Source of the DNA: Rhodobiaceae bacterium
Lineage (GTDB): Bacteria; Pseudomonadota; Alphaproteobacteria; Parvibaculales; Parvibaculaceae
DNA: 64,000 bases
Reading direction: 5' to 3'
NCBI GenBank assembly: GCA_003330885.1
Contig: CP030277.1
Location: 3,212,001 to 3,276,000, forward strand
Shown: piece after piece, positions 10,298 to 19,587 of the stretch
How the letters are laid out: each line of letters opens with the position of its first letter
Numbering within the stretch: position 1 is the stretch's first letter
Program-made: the position numbers and the translations under genes
Notes under the pieces: model-generated
What the model saw: the letters and a program-made list of their open reading frames with translations, nothing else
What the model was told of the DNA's origin: nothing
The model's database searches: none

Positions 10298-10768
10298 ATG
10301 CCTGAAACAGAACGCATCAAATCTGCAGACGATGATCCTCAGCGCATCGAGGATCTTTGTGTCAAAAAAGGCATGCGGATGACAGAACAGCGCCGTGTGA
10401 TCGCGCGCATTCTGTCCATGGCAAGTGACCATCCTGATGTGGAGGAGGTCTATCGCCGGTCTGCGGCCATCGACAACAAGATTTCGATTGCCACTGTCTA
10501 TCGGACCGTTCGCCTGTTTGAAGAGGCGGGCATTCTGGAGCGGCATGATTTCCGGGACGGCCGCTCTCGCTATGAGCAGGTCACTGAAGAACACCATGAT
10601 CATTTGATCAATTTGCAGACGGGGGAAGTCATCGAGTTTCACAATGATGAAATCGAACGACTTCAGCAGATTGTCGCGCGCGAGCTGGGCTTTAACTTGG
10701 TGGATCACCGGTTGGAGCTCTATGGCATTCCACTCGCCGATTCAAAAAAGGCTCCCAGCACTAAGTAG
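10298..10768 (+). CDS. fur: Fur-family metalloregulator (Fur/Mur)
   Basis: Winged-helix metal-dependent repressor of 156 residues. Its DNA-binding part is MRMTEQRRVIARILSMASD and ISIATVYRTVRLFEEAGI. The metal-site segment EEHHDHLINLQTGEVIEF is present, and the C-terminal CxxC zinc site of E. coli Fur is absent. In Hyphomicrobiales this orthologue often acts as a manganese sensor (Mur) while Irr handles iron; an irr gene is present at 35.3 kb, so a Mur role is plausible. ATG 10298 gives the normal N-terminus; the frame stays open 39 bases further 5'. Confidence 0.92.
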   Translation: MPETERIKSADDDPQRIEDLCVKKGMRMTEQRRVIARILSMASDHPDVEEVYRRSAAIDNKISIATVYRTVRLFEEAGILERHDFRDGRSRYEQVTEEHHDHLINLQTGEVIEFHNDEIERLQQIVARELGFNLVDHRLELYGIPLADSKKAPSTK

Positions 10769-10818
10769 CGGTGAAAATACCGCGCGGCGTGCTACCTAAT
10801 GGGTAGGGGAGCGGGAGG

Positions 10819-11706
10819 ATGGGTCTCGTGAAAAATGTTCGCGCTGGAAGCAAACTCTTCCTCTTTGTCATGACGGCCTTGATGATAACGCCGGTGCAAT
10901 GGCTGGGCGTCAAGCTCAACCGCCCCTACGCCAAAAATCTGCCTGTTCGGTTTCACCGCATTCTTTGTGGGATTATCGGCATTGAAGTGACCGTACGTGG
11001 AACACCCTTTAAGGACGGGCCGTGCCTCATTGCTTCCAACCATAATTCTTACCTAGACATTCCTGTTCTGGGGTCGGTGACGCCGATTTCCTTTGTGGCG
11101 AAGAAAGAAGTTGCAGCCTGGCCTTTCTTTGGCACCCTAGCCCGCTTGCAGGAAACGGTCTTTGTTGACCGGGAACGTCGGACGAAGGCTGCCGCCACGG
11201 CGAATGAGATCCATGACCGGATTGCCGGAGGCGATACGCTGGTTCTCTTTCCAGAAGGGACCTCAAGTGATGGCAACCGGGTTCTGCCGTTCAAGAGCGC
11301 GCTCATGGCCGTCGCCCAAATGGCCGTGGGGGAGGGGGAAGACGCCAAGCCCGTCCATGTTCAGCCGGTTTCCATCACCTATACAAAGCTCTGTGGCATG
11401 CCCATGGGGCGGCAGTTTCGTCCCTACTTCGCCTGGTATGGCGATATGGACTTAGGCCCGCACCTCTGGGAGGCCTTTGGCCTTGGACCGTTTGAAGTTG
11501 TTGTGGAGTTCCATGAACCGGTGACCGTCGATACTCACGGCAACCGGAAAAAACTTGCCGCCTATTGTGAGGCTCAGGCGGGCATGGGCATGAAGCGGGC
11601 CCTTGCGGGGGCGGCCCTGACCACCGAGACAGAGCCAGAGGATGAAAATCCGGCTCCATCCGGGAATTCTGACGAAAAAAGCCGGCCTACAATTGCAGCC
11701 GAATAG
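10819..11706 (+). CDS. plsC: 1-acyl-sn-glycerol-3-phosphate acyltransferase (PlsC family)
   Basis: Acylates lysophosphatidic acid in phospholipid synthesis at the inner membrane. The HX4D catalytic motif is NHNSYLD, followed by FVDRERR and FPEGTSSDGNRVLPFKS, the glycerol-phosphate-binding blocks of the PlsC family. An N-terminal hydrophobic segment (LFLFVMTALMITPVQWLGV) is the membrane anchor. The C-terminal 40 residues are acidic and probably disordered. Gene position between fur and miaB is conserved. Other PlsC paralogues (for example ornithine-lipid OlsA) share these motifs, so the exact acyl acceptor is not certain. Confidence 0.88.
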   Translation: MGLVKNVRAGSKLFLFVMTALMITPVQWLGVKLNRPYAKNLPVRFHRILCGIIGIEVTVRGTPFKDGPCLIASNHNSYLDIPVLGSVTPISFVAKKEVAAWPFFGTLARLQETVFVDRERRTKAAATANEIHDRIAGGDTLVLFPEGTSSDGNRVLPFKSALMAVAQMAVGEGEDAKPVHVQPVSITYTKLCGMPMGRQFRPYFAWYGDMDLGPHLWEAFGLGPFEVVVEFHEPVTVDTHGNRKKLAAYCEAQAGMGMKRALAGAALTTETEPEDENPAPSGNSDEKSRPTIAAE

Positions 11707-11767
11707 GCCTGCCGAAAACCCTTCCGTCATGGTAATATCGAGCGATTGGCTCTATATGATCCGGTTT

Positions 11768-11816
11768 AGAGCGTTTCCAGGTGATGTGGGCCCAGTTCAC
11801 CACTCGGACGTGCGAT
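11768..11816 (+). repeat. Palindromic intergenic element, class A
   Basis: Left arm GCGTTTCC with right arm CGGACGTGC (the pairing is partly decayed); inner arms GTGA / TCAC are intact. It lies 61 bp after plsC and is followed 14 bp later by a different element type at 11831. Confidence 0.65.
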
Positions 11817-11830
11817 AATGCCAACCAGCT

Positions 11831-11878
11831 AGAGCACATTCCCGAAAAGTGTGTACGGTTTTCGGATAAGAATATGCG
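11831..11878 (+). repeat. Palindromic intergenic element, class B, reaching into the miaB start
   Basis: Outer arms GCACATTC / GAATATGC (one mismatch) and inner arms CCGAAAA / TTTTCGG form a second, distinct two-stem element. Its ends (AGAGCA and ATATGCG) resemble rhizobial RIME-type repeats (established as a class; no copy comparison done here). Its right edge coincides with the GTG at 11878, a candidate miaB start. Confidence 0.65.
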
Positions 11879-13371
11879 TGAAAAATTTAGAGCAGCATCC
11901 GAGCGGAGTTCAAAGCGCCGAAGTGCCAAATCAATTGAGTGAGACCCCAGACCGGCTGGCTGACCAGGAGTCAGCGCAATCTGCCACGGGGACCGAGAAG
12001 AAATCGGTTTTCATTAAGACCTATGGCTGCCAGATGAATGTCTATGACAGCGACCGCATGGCGGACGTTCTGGCACCGGCTGGCTATGCCGAAACGCTGG
12101 ACCCGGCAACTGCCGACCTCGTCATTCTGAACACCTGCCACATCCGCGAAAAGGCCGCGGAGAAAGTTTACTCAGAGCTAGGCCGCCTACGCGCCCTGAA
12201 AGAGGAGCGTGAACGTCACGGAGGGTCGATGACCATCGGCGTGGCTGGCTGCGTTGCCCAGGCTGAAGGGGAAGAGATGGTCCGCCGCGCGCCGGTGGTT
12301 GACCTCGTCTTCGGTCCGCAGAGTTATCACCGCCTGCCTGACCTCCTGAAGCGCACGGACAATGGCTCACGCGGCATAGTCGAAACAGATTTTCCTGTCG
12401 AAGATAAATTCGACGCCTTGCCCGCGCCGGAGAAGAAAAAAACCATCGCACGTGGCCGAACTGCATTTCTTACCGTCCAGGAAGGCTGTGACAAATTCTG
12501 TGCCTTCTGTGTGGTGCCCTATACGCGTGGCGCCGAGTTTTCCAGACCCGCTGTCAAGGTCATCGATGAGGCGAAAGACCTGGTCGCCGGTGGTGTGCGA
12601 GAAATCACGCTTCTCGGCCAGAACGTCAACGCCTACCACGGTGAAGGATCGGATGGGAAAGACTGGTCTCTTGGGCGCTTAATCTACGCACTGGCGGATA
12701 TTGATGGCATTGATCGTCTGCGATACACGACCAGTCATCCGCGTGACATGGATGATGAACTGATCCGCGCGCACGGAGAGGTGGATGTGTTGATGCCTTA
12801 TCTGCATCTGCCGGTTCAATCGGGCTCGGACAATATTCTCACCGCGATGAACAGGCAGCATGATGCGGCCTCCTATCTTCGCCTGATTGAGCGTATTCGT
12901 GAGGCGCGTCCTGATATTGCTCTGTCATCTGACTTTATTGTGGGCTTCCCGGGAGAGACGGACCAGGATTTCGAGGACACTCTGTCTCTCGTCGGTGAAG
13001 TTGGATACGCCCAGGCCTATTCTTTCAAATATTCACCGCGGCCAGGAACACCGGCAGCAGGGGAAACGGTGCAGGTCGAAGAGGCAGTTAAAGCCGAGCG
13101 CTTGGCCCGCCTTCAGGAAAAGCTGAACATCGATCAGGCAGCGTTCAATCAATCCTGCGAAGGACGCACAATGAGCGTGCTCCTGGATCGTCGTGGAAAG
13201 AAAGATGGTCAGCTGGTCGGCCGATCACCCTATCTTCAGTCAGTGCATGTGGAAGCACCAGAAACTGCTTTTGGGCATTTTGCTGAAGTGACAATCGACA
13301 GTGGGTTTGCAAATTCTCTGTCTGCAACACTGGTTTCAACCCATCTCGATCAAGGAGCCAACCAGACTTGA
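11878..13371 (+). CDS. miaB: tRNA-2-methylthio-N6-dimethylallyladenosine synthase
   Basis: Radical-SAM methylthiotransferase that converts i6A37 to ms2i6A37 in tRNA. The UPF0004 domain has its three cluster cysteines in [16 protein letters not shown] and [11 protein letters not shown]. The radical SAM motif CxxxCxxC is [13 protein letters not shown] domain closes the protein. The start is uncertain: no ATG lies near, and GTG 11851 (inside a repeat), GTG 11878 and GTG 11923 are all in frame. About 40 poorly conserved residues precede the first conserved block. The stop overlaps the TTG start of phoH by four bases. Confidence 0.95.
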   Translation: MKNLEQHPSGVQSAEVPNQLSETPDRLADQESAQSATGTEKKSVFIKTYGCQMNVYDSDRMADVLAPAGYAETLDPATADLVILNTCHIREKAAEKVYSELGRLRALKEERERHGGSMTIGVAGCVAQAEGEEMVRRAPVVDLVFGPQSYHRLPDLLKRTDNGSRGIVETDFPVEDKFDALPAPEKKKTIARGRTAFLTVQEGCDKFCAFCVVPYTRGAEFSRPAVKVIDEAKDLVAGGVREITLLGQNVNAYHGEGSDGKDWSLGRLIYALADIDGIDRLRYTTSHPRDMDDELIRAHGEVDVLMPYLHLPVQSGSDNILTAMNRQHDAASYLRLIERIREARPDIALSSDFIVGFPGETDQDFEDTLSLVGEVGYAQAYSFKYSPRPGTPAAGETVQVEEAVKAERLARLQEKLNIDQAAFNQSCEGRTMSVLLDRRGKKDGQLVGRSPYLQSVHVEAPETAFGHFAEVTIDSGFANSLSATLVSTHLDQGANQT

Positions 13372-14393
13372 CCTTATCAACCGAAGGACGCCCCGAAGAA
13401 AAAAAGGGAAGTCTGGTTATCAATTTTGATGACAACGGGCTGTTGAGTGAATTGTTTGGGGAGCATGATAGGCATCTTGCGCGCCTGGAACAGGAGCTTG
13501 GTGTCTTGGCTACCTCGCGCGGCAATGAACTGGTCTTGACCGGTACGGTGCATGCGCGGGAACGGGCTGAGGCTGTCGTCAAAGATCTCTACGCACGGTT
13601 GAAATCGGGTCTTGAAGTGACACCCGGCGAAGTTGATGGGGCAATTCGAATGGCCAATGCGCCAAAGGCAGAACGCGAACGCGGATCTGGGGCAAACAAA
13701 AAATTGCAGATCACAACGCGCAAGCGCGTGATCTCACCACGGTCACCGACTCAAGGGACGTATCTGCAATCCCTTTTAGAAAATGAACTCGTTTTCGGCG
13801 TTGGCCCAGCGGGTACAGGTAAAACCTACCTTGCGGTTGTTGTGGCCGTTTCCATGTTGATTCAAAAGAAGGTCGACCGGATCATCCTGTCGCGCCCTGC
13901 CGTAGAAGCCGGCGAGCGCCTGGGCTTCCTGCCGGGCGATATGCGCGAGAAGATCGATCCTTACCTGCGCCCGCTCTATGACGCGCTCTATGACAGCCTG
14001 CCGGGCGAGCAAGTCATGGCGGGGCTTGAATCTGGAGAGATTGAAGTTGCACCGCTTGCTTTCATGCGCGGCCGGACCCTCGCCAATTCATTTGTTATTT
14101 TGGATGAAGCGCAAAACTGCACCCCTGTGCAGATGAAGATGTTTCTGACCCGTCTAGGTGAGAACAGCCGCATGGCGATTACCGGTGACCCAAGCCAGGT
14201 TGATTTACCCCTGGGGGCAAAGTCCGGCTTGGGCGATGCATTGCGCGTCCTTGAAGGCGTTAAGGGGGTTTCCACGGTGAAGTTCACAGCGCGGGACGTG
14301 GTGCGCCATCCATTGGTGACCCGCATTGTTCAAGCTTACGGGGCGGATGAAAAAGACCTGCTTTCCAACAGTGGCAAGAAGGCTAGTGATTGA
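13368..14393 (+). CDS. PhoH family ATPase (PhoL type)
   Basis: Cytosolic P-loop ATPase of 341 residues, proposed in other bacteria to act with YbeY in RNA metabolism. Walker A is [11 protein letters not shown] near residue 146 and Walker B is FVILDEAQN. Family blocks [16 protein letters not shown] and [11 protein letters not shown] are present. The first 110 residues hold a KH-like segment ([15 protein letters not shown]). It starts at TTG 13368, overlapping the miaB stop, and its own stop overlaps ybeY. The miaB-phoH-ybeY-corC-lnt order is conserved across proteobacteria. Confidence 0.94.
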   Translation: MTLSTEGRPEEKKGSLVINFDDNGLLSELFGEHDRHLARLEQELGVLATSRGNELVLTGTVHARERAEAVVKDLYARLKSGLEVTPGEVDGAIRMANAPKAERERGSGANKKLQITTRKRVISPRSPTQGTYLQSLLENELVFGVGPAGTGKTYLAVVVAVSMLIQKKVDRIILSRPAVEAGERLGFLPGDMREKIDPYLRPLYDALYDSLPGEQVMAGLESGEIEVAPLAFMRGRTLANSFVILDEAQNCTPVQMKMFLTRLGENSRMAITGDPSQVDLPLGAKSGLGDALRVLEGVKGVSTVKFTARDVVRHPLVTRIVQAYGADEKDLLSNSGKKASD

Positions 14394-14947
14394 CCGTGAG
14401 CGCGGAACCTACGAATGATGAAGAGGGCTTGAGCGTCGAGGCTCCCTACCTTTCGGTGGAAATCTCCCGGGCGGGTGGCGAATGGGATGCTGATGCTGAG
14501 GAGATTGTTCTCCGCCTGGCGCAGGCAGCCTTTGAACAAGATGGAGCCTCTCCAGCAGCGGAGCTCAGTGTGCTTCTGGCAGACGATACATTTGTACAAT
14601 CCTTAAACCGGAAGTTCCGCGGAAAAGACAAGCCAACAAATGTGCTCTCCTTTCCCAATACGCCCACGCCAGCAGGTGCTCTTTATGATGAACCCTCCTC
14701 GCTGGGAGATATTGCGCTCGCCTATGAGACCGTGAAGGCGGAAGCAAAAACGCAGCACAAGAGTTTTGATGACCACCTCGCCCACCTTGTTGTGCACGGC
14801 GTTCTGCATCTTTTGGGGTATGATCACGTTGACGACGAAGACGCAGAAAAAATGGAAGAGCGAGAACGAGAGCTGTTGAAGCTTTATGGGATCGCAGATC
14901 CCTATACGGTTGAACCGGATGAAAGGACCCGGGAAAAGAAACAATGA
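14390..14947 (+). CDS. ybeY: Endoribonuclease YbeY (16S rRNA 3' maturation factor)
   Basis: Zinc-dependent single-strand RNase needed for 16S rRNA 3' end maturation and ribosome quality control. The H3xH5xH zinc site is seen as HGVLHLLGYDH, followed by the acidic DEDAEKMEERE helix. Residues KFRGKDKPTNVLSFP form the conserved arginine-bearing loop. The 185-residue length includes an N-terminal extension of about 20 residues compared with E. coli. TTG 14390 overlaps the phoH stop; the ATGA overlap with corC indicates coupling. Confidence 0.95.
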   Translation: MTVSAEPTNDEEGLSVEAPYLSVEISRAGGEWDADAEEIVLRLAQAAFEQDGASPAAELSVLLADDTFVQSLNRKFRGKDKPTNVLSFPNTPTPAGALYDEPSSLGDIALAYETVKAEAKTQHKSFDDHLAHLVVHGVLHLLGYDHVDDEDAEKMEERERELLKLYGIADPYTVEPDERTREKKQ

Positions 14948-15969
14948 GCGACATGGGGGATGGGAAAGAACATCACGTGAGGACGAAGGATGGGGCGGCG
15001 GCGCGCCAACCAAGCACCTGGGCGCGCCTTGTGGGCTGGATTGTGAAAAAACTTCCCGGTCGGACAGAAGATCAGAGTCTGCGCGAAAGCATTGAAACAG
15101 TCATTGGCGGCCATGAGGCGACAGAGGAACTGGGCCCCCAGGCGCGCCATATGTTGATGAACATTTTGAGCTTCGCCGAACAGCGGGTCGATGACGTAAT
15201 GGTCCCCCGTGCCGACATTGTTGCAGTGGATGTTTCAGCGTCGTTGGATGACCTGCTCTCTCTCACCCGGGAAAAATCCCATTCTCGCTTGCCCGTCTAT
15301 CGCGAAACACTCGATGAGCCCATCGGCATGGTGCACATCAAAGACGTATTGGCTTGGATGGCGTCTCACCCGAACGACCGCGGCTCCTTTGATTTGAGAA
15401 CAATCCGCCGACAGGTGTTGTTTGTGCCTCCTTCAATGCCGGCACGTGATCTTCTGCTGAAGATGCAGTCATCGCGCATTCATATGGCGCTTGTGGTGGA
15501 TGAATATGGCGGTACGGACGGATTATTGTCCATTGAAGACCTGGTAGAGGAAATCGTTGGTGACATTGAGGACGAGCATGATGTTGCAGAACGTGCACCT
15601 CTTATTCGATTGAGCGATGGATCTATTGATGCGTTGGCCAGGGCGCCAATCGAAGATCTTGAAGATATGTTGCAACTAACGCTGGTCGATAGAACCGAGG
15701 ATGACGATTCCGACACGCTGGGCGGTCTGGTGTTTTCGCTGGTCGGACGTATCCCACAGCGGGGCGAGCTGATTTCCCACCCTGCGGGCATCGAGTTTGA
15801 GATCCGTGATGCAGACCCGCGCCGGATCAAGCGTCTCCATATCCACCAAGAAACCATCGCGCAGAAAGCAGCATCGGAAGAAAGTGACACGGACCTCGAT
15901 TCAGGCGCCAGCGTTTCGTCGTCCACTGATCCAATTGACGCCTCGCTCGATCTAAATGAAAAGTCCTGA
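14944..15969 (+). CDS. corC: HlyC/CorC family CBS-domain transporter-associated protein
   Basis: Soluble protein of 341 residues with a paired CBS domain (MVPRADIVAVDV to roughly residue 215, including SRIHMALVVDEYGGTDGLLSIED) and a C-terminal CorC/HlyC domain (TLGGLVFSLVGRIPQRGE). The DUF21 membrane domain of larger relatives is missing, as in E. coli CorC/YbeX. That protein has been linked to magnesium/cobalt efflux and ribosome metabolism; which applies here is not visible. It overlaps ybeY by four bases, and lnt starts inside its last codons. Confidence 0.92.
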   Translation: MSDMGDGKEHHVRTKDGAAARQPSTWARLVGWIVKKLPGRTEDQSLRESIETVIGGHEATEELGPQARHMLMNILSFAEQRVDDVMVPRADIVAVDVSASLDDLLSLTREKSHSRLPVYRETLDEPIGMVHIKDVLAWMASHPNDRGSFDLRTIRRQVLFVPPSMPARDLLLKMQSSRIHMALVVDEYGGTDGLLSIEDLVEEIVGDIEDEHDVAERAPLIRLSDGSIDALARAPIEDLEDMLQLTLVDRTEDDDSDTLGGLVFSLVGRIPQRGELISHPAGIEFEIRDADPRRIKRLHIHQETIAQKAASEESDTDLDSGASVSSSTDPIDASLDLNEKS

Positions 15970-17626
15970 AGCCAACAGAGTGACCGACGCTGTCGGTCGC
16001 GGATTTATCATGCTGGAACGGTTGGCGGTCCGGCTACAGGCGCTGACGGGGTGGCAACGTTTCGCCACGGCATTTGGGCTGGGCTTGCTGACAGTTGCGG
16101 CGCACGCGCCGATCCATCTCTTCGCCATATTGCTGATAACGCTGCCTTGCGTCATTTGGCTTCTTGATGGAACCGATACGCCGACCAGGGAGAACTGGAG
16201 GCCTGCGCGGGCTGCGGCTGCCATCGGTTGGTGGTTCGGGTTTGGTTATTTTCTAGGCAGTCTCTACTGGGTCGGGGAAGCCTTTCTCGTCGAGGCGGAA
16301 ATGTTTGGTTGGCTTTTGCCCTTTGCGGTCACCGGCCTCCCCGCTGGGCTGGCGCTTTTTACCGCCGCAGCGTTTGCAGCTGCGCGTTGCCATTGGGGGG
16401 CGGGATATCGGCGGACACTGACTCTGGCGGTGACATGGGCCGTCGCCGAATGGCTGCGCGGACATATTTTGACGGGACTCCCGTGGAACCTGCCTGGTCA
16501 TACTGTGTCCGTCTCAGACTCTCTGATGCAGAGCGTTGCTCTATTTGGCCCGTATGGCGCGACGCTGCTGATTCTGGCGACGTTCCTGACCATTGCCTCC
16601 TATGATCCGCGGCGCAGACAAGTGCGCGATGATAACGGCATGAGGGAGCTTGGTGTTTGGCGTCCGACAGCGGTTGCCTTTGCCGTTTTGGGTCTCGTCT
16701 GGTTTGGTGGGGCCGTTCGTCTGATTGCCTCTGACGAGGCGTGGGTCGAAGGGGTGACCCTCAGGCTTGTGCAGCCAAATGTTCCACAGAGGGAAAAGTG
16801 GAAGCCGGAAAACCGCCAGGAGATTGTCGGACAGTTTTTGCGTATGAGCGATGCGCCTGGTGATCAGGGGGCGATGCCAACACACATTGTGTGGCCGGAA
16901 TCTGCGTTGCCTTTCATCGTCAACCGGGAGCCCGTCCTGCGTTCTGCGATCTCGCGCGTTCTGGCGCCGGGTGGTGTGTTGCTCTTGGGGGCCGTCCGTG
17001 GCGAGCCAGACGAAACCCGACCAGACCGGGAGCTTGGAAAATTCTTCAACTCCTTACACATCGTCGGACCGGACGGCGAAATCCGAGAGACCTATGACAA
17101 AGCCCATCTGGTTCCTTTTGGGGAATATCTCCCCTTCCAATCTGTCCTTGAGGCGATCGGACTGCGGCAACTGACCCAGTTGCGCGGTGGTTATCAATCC
17201 GGACCTGGTCCGCGGACCCTGGCAGTTCCCGGAGCCCCGAGCGTGAGCCCACTGATTTGTTATGAGGTTATTTTCTCCAGTGGTGTCGTTGGGGCTGAGC
17301 GCCCTGGCTGGATGGTCAATGTGACCAACGATGCTTGGTTTGGGAGTTCGGCGGGGCCATATCAGCATTTGGCCCAAGCAAGGCTTCGTGCTGTTGAGCA
17401 GGGGCTTCCTGTCGCGCGGGCTGCCAACACCGGCATATCTGCGATGATTGACCCCTTTGGGCGGGTTTTGGACGCTGTTCCGCTCAACCGCGAAGGTGTG
17501 ATCGACAGCAAACTCCCTGAGGCATTGCCACCGACCCTCTATGCGCGCTTGGGGGATTGGGTCTTTCTCATGCTGCTGGCTGTTGTCGCTTCCCTGACTC
17601 TTATGAAGCCAGTCAGGGCGAGGTAG
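15956..17626 (+). CDS. lnt: Apolipoprotein N-acyltransferase
   Basis: Adds the third acyl chain to the N-terminal cysteine of lipoproteins in the inner membrane. The N-terminal half has multiple membrane segments; the C-terminal half is a nitrilase domain with the triad E315 (VWPESALPF), K382 (YDKAHLVPFGEYLPF) and C435 (SPLICYEVIF). Spacing between them matches E. coli Lnt (E267, K335, C387). The 14-base overlap with corC makes ATG 15956 the longest start; ATG 16010 is an alternative. In Sinorhizobium this gene (actA) is followed by phrR and metK, as here. Confidence 0.95.
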   Translation: MKSPEANRVTDAVGRGFIMLERLAVRLQALTGWQRFATAFGLGLLTVAAHAPIHLFAILLITLPCVIWLLDGTDTPTRENWRPARAAAAIGWWFGFGYFLGSLYWVGEAFLVEAEMFGWLLPFAVTGLPAGLALFTAAAFAAARCHWGAGYRRTLTLAVTWAVAEWLRGHILTGLPWNLPGHTVSVSDSLMQSVALFGPYGATLLILATFLTIASYDPRRRQVRDDNGMRELGVWRPTAVAFAVLGLVWFGGAVRLIASDEAWVEGVTLRLVQPNVPQREKWKPENRQEIVGQFLRMSDAPGDQGAMPTHIVWPESALPFIVNREPVLRSAISRVLAPGGVLLLGAVRGEPDETRPDRELGKFFNSLHIVGPDGEIRETYDKAHLVPFGEYLPFQSVLEAIGLRQLTQLRGGYQSGPGPRTLAVPGAPSVSPLICYEVIFSSGVVGAERPGWMVNVTNDAWFGSSAGPYQHLAQARLRAVEQGLPVARAANTGISAMIDPFGRVLDAVPLNREGVIDSKLPEALPPTLYARLGDWVFLMLLAVVASLTLMKPVRAR

Positions 17627-17836
17627 CCCTTTTCAAGAATAAGACTTTTAGGTCACCCAAAAAGCCTCTAACCTATGGTTGCATTTAGAGTGCAATGCGC
17701 TTTTTGCCAATGTACTGAGTAGGAGTGTGCCCGGCAGCAGCCATAGGTTCCTGACCCATGGGACGGGTCATATGAGTATGACGGATACGGGTTCAACGCC
17801 TTCTGTGGGCACCTGAACATCCGAAAAACAAGAACA

Positions 17837-18265
17837 ATGAGGTCGGAATTGCCGCAAAAGACACCCAATCCCATCGACATTCATGTCGGTTCCCGGGTCC
17901 GTATGCGGCGCATGCTGGTTGGTATGAGCCAGGAAGCGCTCGGTGAACAGTTGGGCCTGACGTTCCAGCAAGTGCAAAAATACGAAAAGGGCTCGAACCG
18001 CATTGGAGCAAGCAGGCTCTATCAGATTTCTCAGACGCTAAATGTGCCTGTCGACTATTTTTACGATGGCCTGGCGACAAATGCCGAGCGCTCAGCATCA
18101 GGTTTCTCAGATACACCCGCCGCCGATTTCAACCTGGATTTTCTTTCGACTGCCGAGGGGGTGGCGCTAACGGCCGCATTTTCCTCAATAGAAGACGCAG
18201 ATGTAAGGAAACGTGTCCTAGATTTGGTCAAAGTGTTGGCACGAAACCCATCCAGCCAACAGTGA
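17837..18265 (+). CDS. XRE-family regulator, PhrR/PraR-like
   Basis: Transcriptional regulator of 142 residues with an N-terminal helix-turn-helix (about residues 18-72: VRMRRMLVGMSQEALGEQLG, then the VQKYEKG recognition region and ISQTLNVPVDYFYDGL) and a short helical tail. Position between lnt and metK is the same as PhrR of Sinorhizobium (acid-induced) and PraR of Rhizobium and Azorhizobium (quorum-sensing and biofilm control), known relatives. The target genes here are not known. The 210-bp upstream spacer contains GCATT-N8-AATGC followed by a short T-run, a weak lnt terminator candidate. Confidence 0.88.
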   Translation: MRSELPQKTPNPIDIHVGSRVRMRRMLVGMSQEALGEQLGLTFQQVQKYEKGSNRIGASRLYQISQTLNVPVDYFYDGLATNAERSASGFSDTPAADFNLDFLSTAEGVALTAAFSSIEDADVRKRVLDLVKVLARNPSSQQ

Positions 18266-18275
18266 GGCGTCTTAC

Positions 18276-18298
18276 GGGTCAATGTCTCAACTTGACCC
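18276..18298. promoter_or_regulatory. Perfect inverted repeat upstream of metK
   Basis: GGGTCAA (18276-18282) and TTGACCC (18292-18298) are perfect arms around a 9-base centre. No T-run follows. The right arm contains TTGACC, which could be a -35 element with a poor -10 (CAGAAC) 17 bases on. It could be an operator for metK or an autoregulatory or transcript-end structure of the regulator gene that ends 10 bp before it. Confidence 0.45.
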
Positions 18299-18391
18299 CA
18301 TCCTAAAACCTTGCCAGAACAGCCACCGCACTAGAGCGCGCCTGCAGCAAGCTTCTTACATAGAGCTTCTGTAGGTTTATATGGGAGACGT

Positions 18392-19567
18392 ATGAGCGTG
18401 CCACGATCAGATTATCTATTTACCAGTGAATCAGTTTCCGAAGGCCATCCAGACAAAGTTTGCGACCGAATTTCTGATGCGGTCTTGGACCTCTTCTTAG
18501 AAGCAGACCCGCTCTCACGTGTTGCTTGTGAGACGCTGACAACGACCAATCGGATTGTGCTGGCTGGAGAGGTTCGTGGACCTGATAGCATCACACCTCA
18601 AAAGATTGAGGAAGTTGCCCGCGCTGCAGTCAAAGACATTGGCTATGAGCAGGATGGTTTCCACTGGAAAAACGCTGACGTGGCAGTTCACCTTCATGCT
18701 CAGTCCGCTCATATCGCTCAGGGCGTTGACGCTGCTGGCAACAAGGACGAAGGCGCGGGCGACCAGGGCATTATGTTTGGGTATGCTTGCAAAGAAACGC
18801 CTGTGCTGATGCCAGCGCCGATCTATTACTCGCACCTGATCCTGAAACGCATGGCCGAGTTGCGTCACAGCGGTGAAGTCAAAGGCTTTGGACCAGACTC
18901 CAAGAGCCAGGTGACACTGAAATATGTAAATGGTCAGCCGGTAGGTGCCACATCTGTTGTGGTCTCGACGCAGCATGACGAAGGCCTGGATCAAGCAGGT
19001 ATTCGCGAGCTTGTCCGCCCCGTTGTGGAGGAAGTGCTTCCAGAGGGTTGGATGTGTCCCGAAGACGAATTTTATGTGAACCCAACCGGCCTGTTTGTGA
19101 TCGGTGGACCTGATGGCGATGCAGGCCTTACGGGTCGTAAGATCATTGTTGATACCTATGGTGGTGCGGCCCCTCACGGTGGCGGTGCCTTCTCCGGGAA
19201 AGACCCGACCAAGGTGGACCGTTCAGCAGCCTATGCAGCTCGTTATGTAGCCAAAAACGTTGTGGCGGCAGGTCTTGCGGATAAGTGCACCTTGCAGCTT
19301 GCCTATGCGATCGGTGTTTCCAAGCCGCTGTCCATCTACGTGGACACCCATGGCACAGGGAATGTTGACGAAGCGGCGCTGGAAACAGCCATCTCCAAAG
19401 CAATGGACTTAAGCCCCCGCGGCATTCGTGAGCACCTCAATCTGTCGCGTCCGATCTATGCACGCACGGCAGCTTATGGCCACTTTGGCCGCGAGCCGGA
19501 TGCTGATGGTGGATTCTCGTGGGAGAAAACAGATCTGGTTGATGCCATCAAGGCAGAATTGTCTTAA
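18392..19567 (+). CDS. metK: S-adenosylmethionine synthetase
   Basis: Makes S-adenosylmethionine from methionine and ATP. All three MAT domains are present in 391 residues: [20 protein letters not shown] at the N-terminus, the [12 protein letters not shown] loop, and the phosphate-binding [19 protein letters not shown] near residue 265. ATG 18392 lies after GGGAGACGT. Length and motifs are standard. Transcript termination seems to occur within the 5' end of trmB (see the terminator at 19603). Confidence 0.97.
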   Translation: MSVPRSDYLFTSESVSEGHPDKVCDRISDAVLDLFLEADPLSRVACETLTTTNRIVLAGEVRGPDSITPQKIEEVARAAVKDIGYEQDGFHWKNADVAVHLHAQSAHIAQGVDAAGNKDEGAGDQGIMFGYACKETPVLMPAPIYYSHLILKRMAELRHSGEVKGFGPDSKSQVTLKYVNGQPVGATSVVVSTQHDEGLDQAGIRELVRPVVEEVLPEGWMCPEDEFYVNPTGLFVIGGPDGDAGLTGRKIIVDTYGGAAPHGGGAFSGKDPTKVDRSAAYAARYVAKNVVAAGLADKCTLQLAYAIGVSKPLSIYVDTHGTGNVDEAALETAISKAMDLSPRGIREHLNLSRPIYARTAAYGHFGREPDADGGFSWEKTDLVDAIKAELS

Positions 19568-19587
19568 GGCTTTTGGGCTTAAAACCA

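Noticed and set aside
10765-10783. GCGGT/ACCGC hairpin after fur as a terminator
   Set aside because: Five-bp stem with no T-run; it overlaps the stop codon and is too weak to call.
18299-18391. Riboswitch (SAM-II or SAM/SAH type) upstream of metK
   Set aside because: The spacer shows neither the SAM-II pseudoknot core nor the SAM/SAH conserved bases that I know; only a dyad and a direct repeat (AGCTTCT) are visible.
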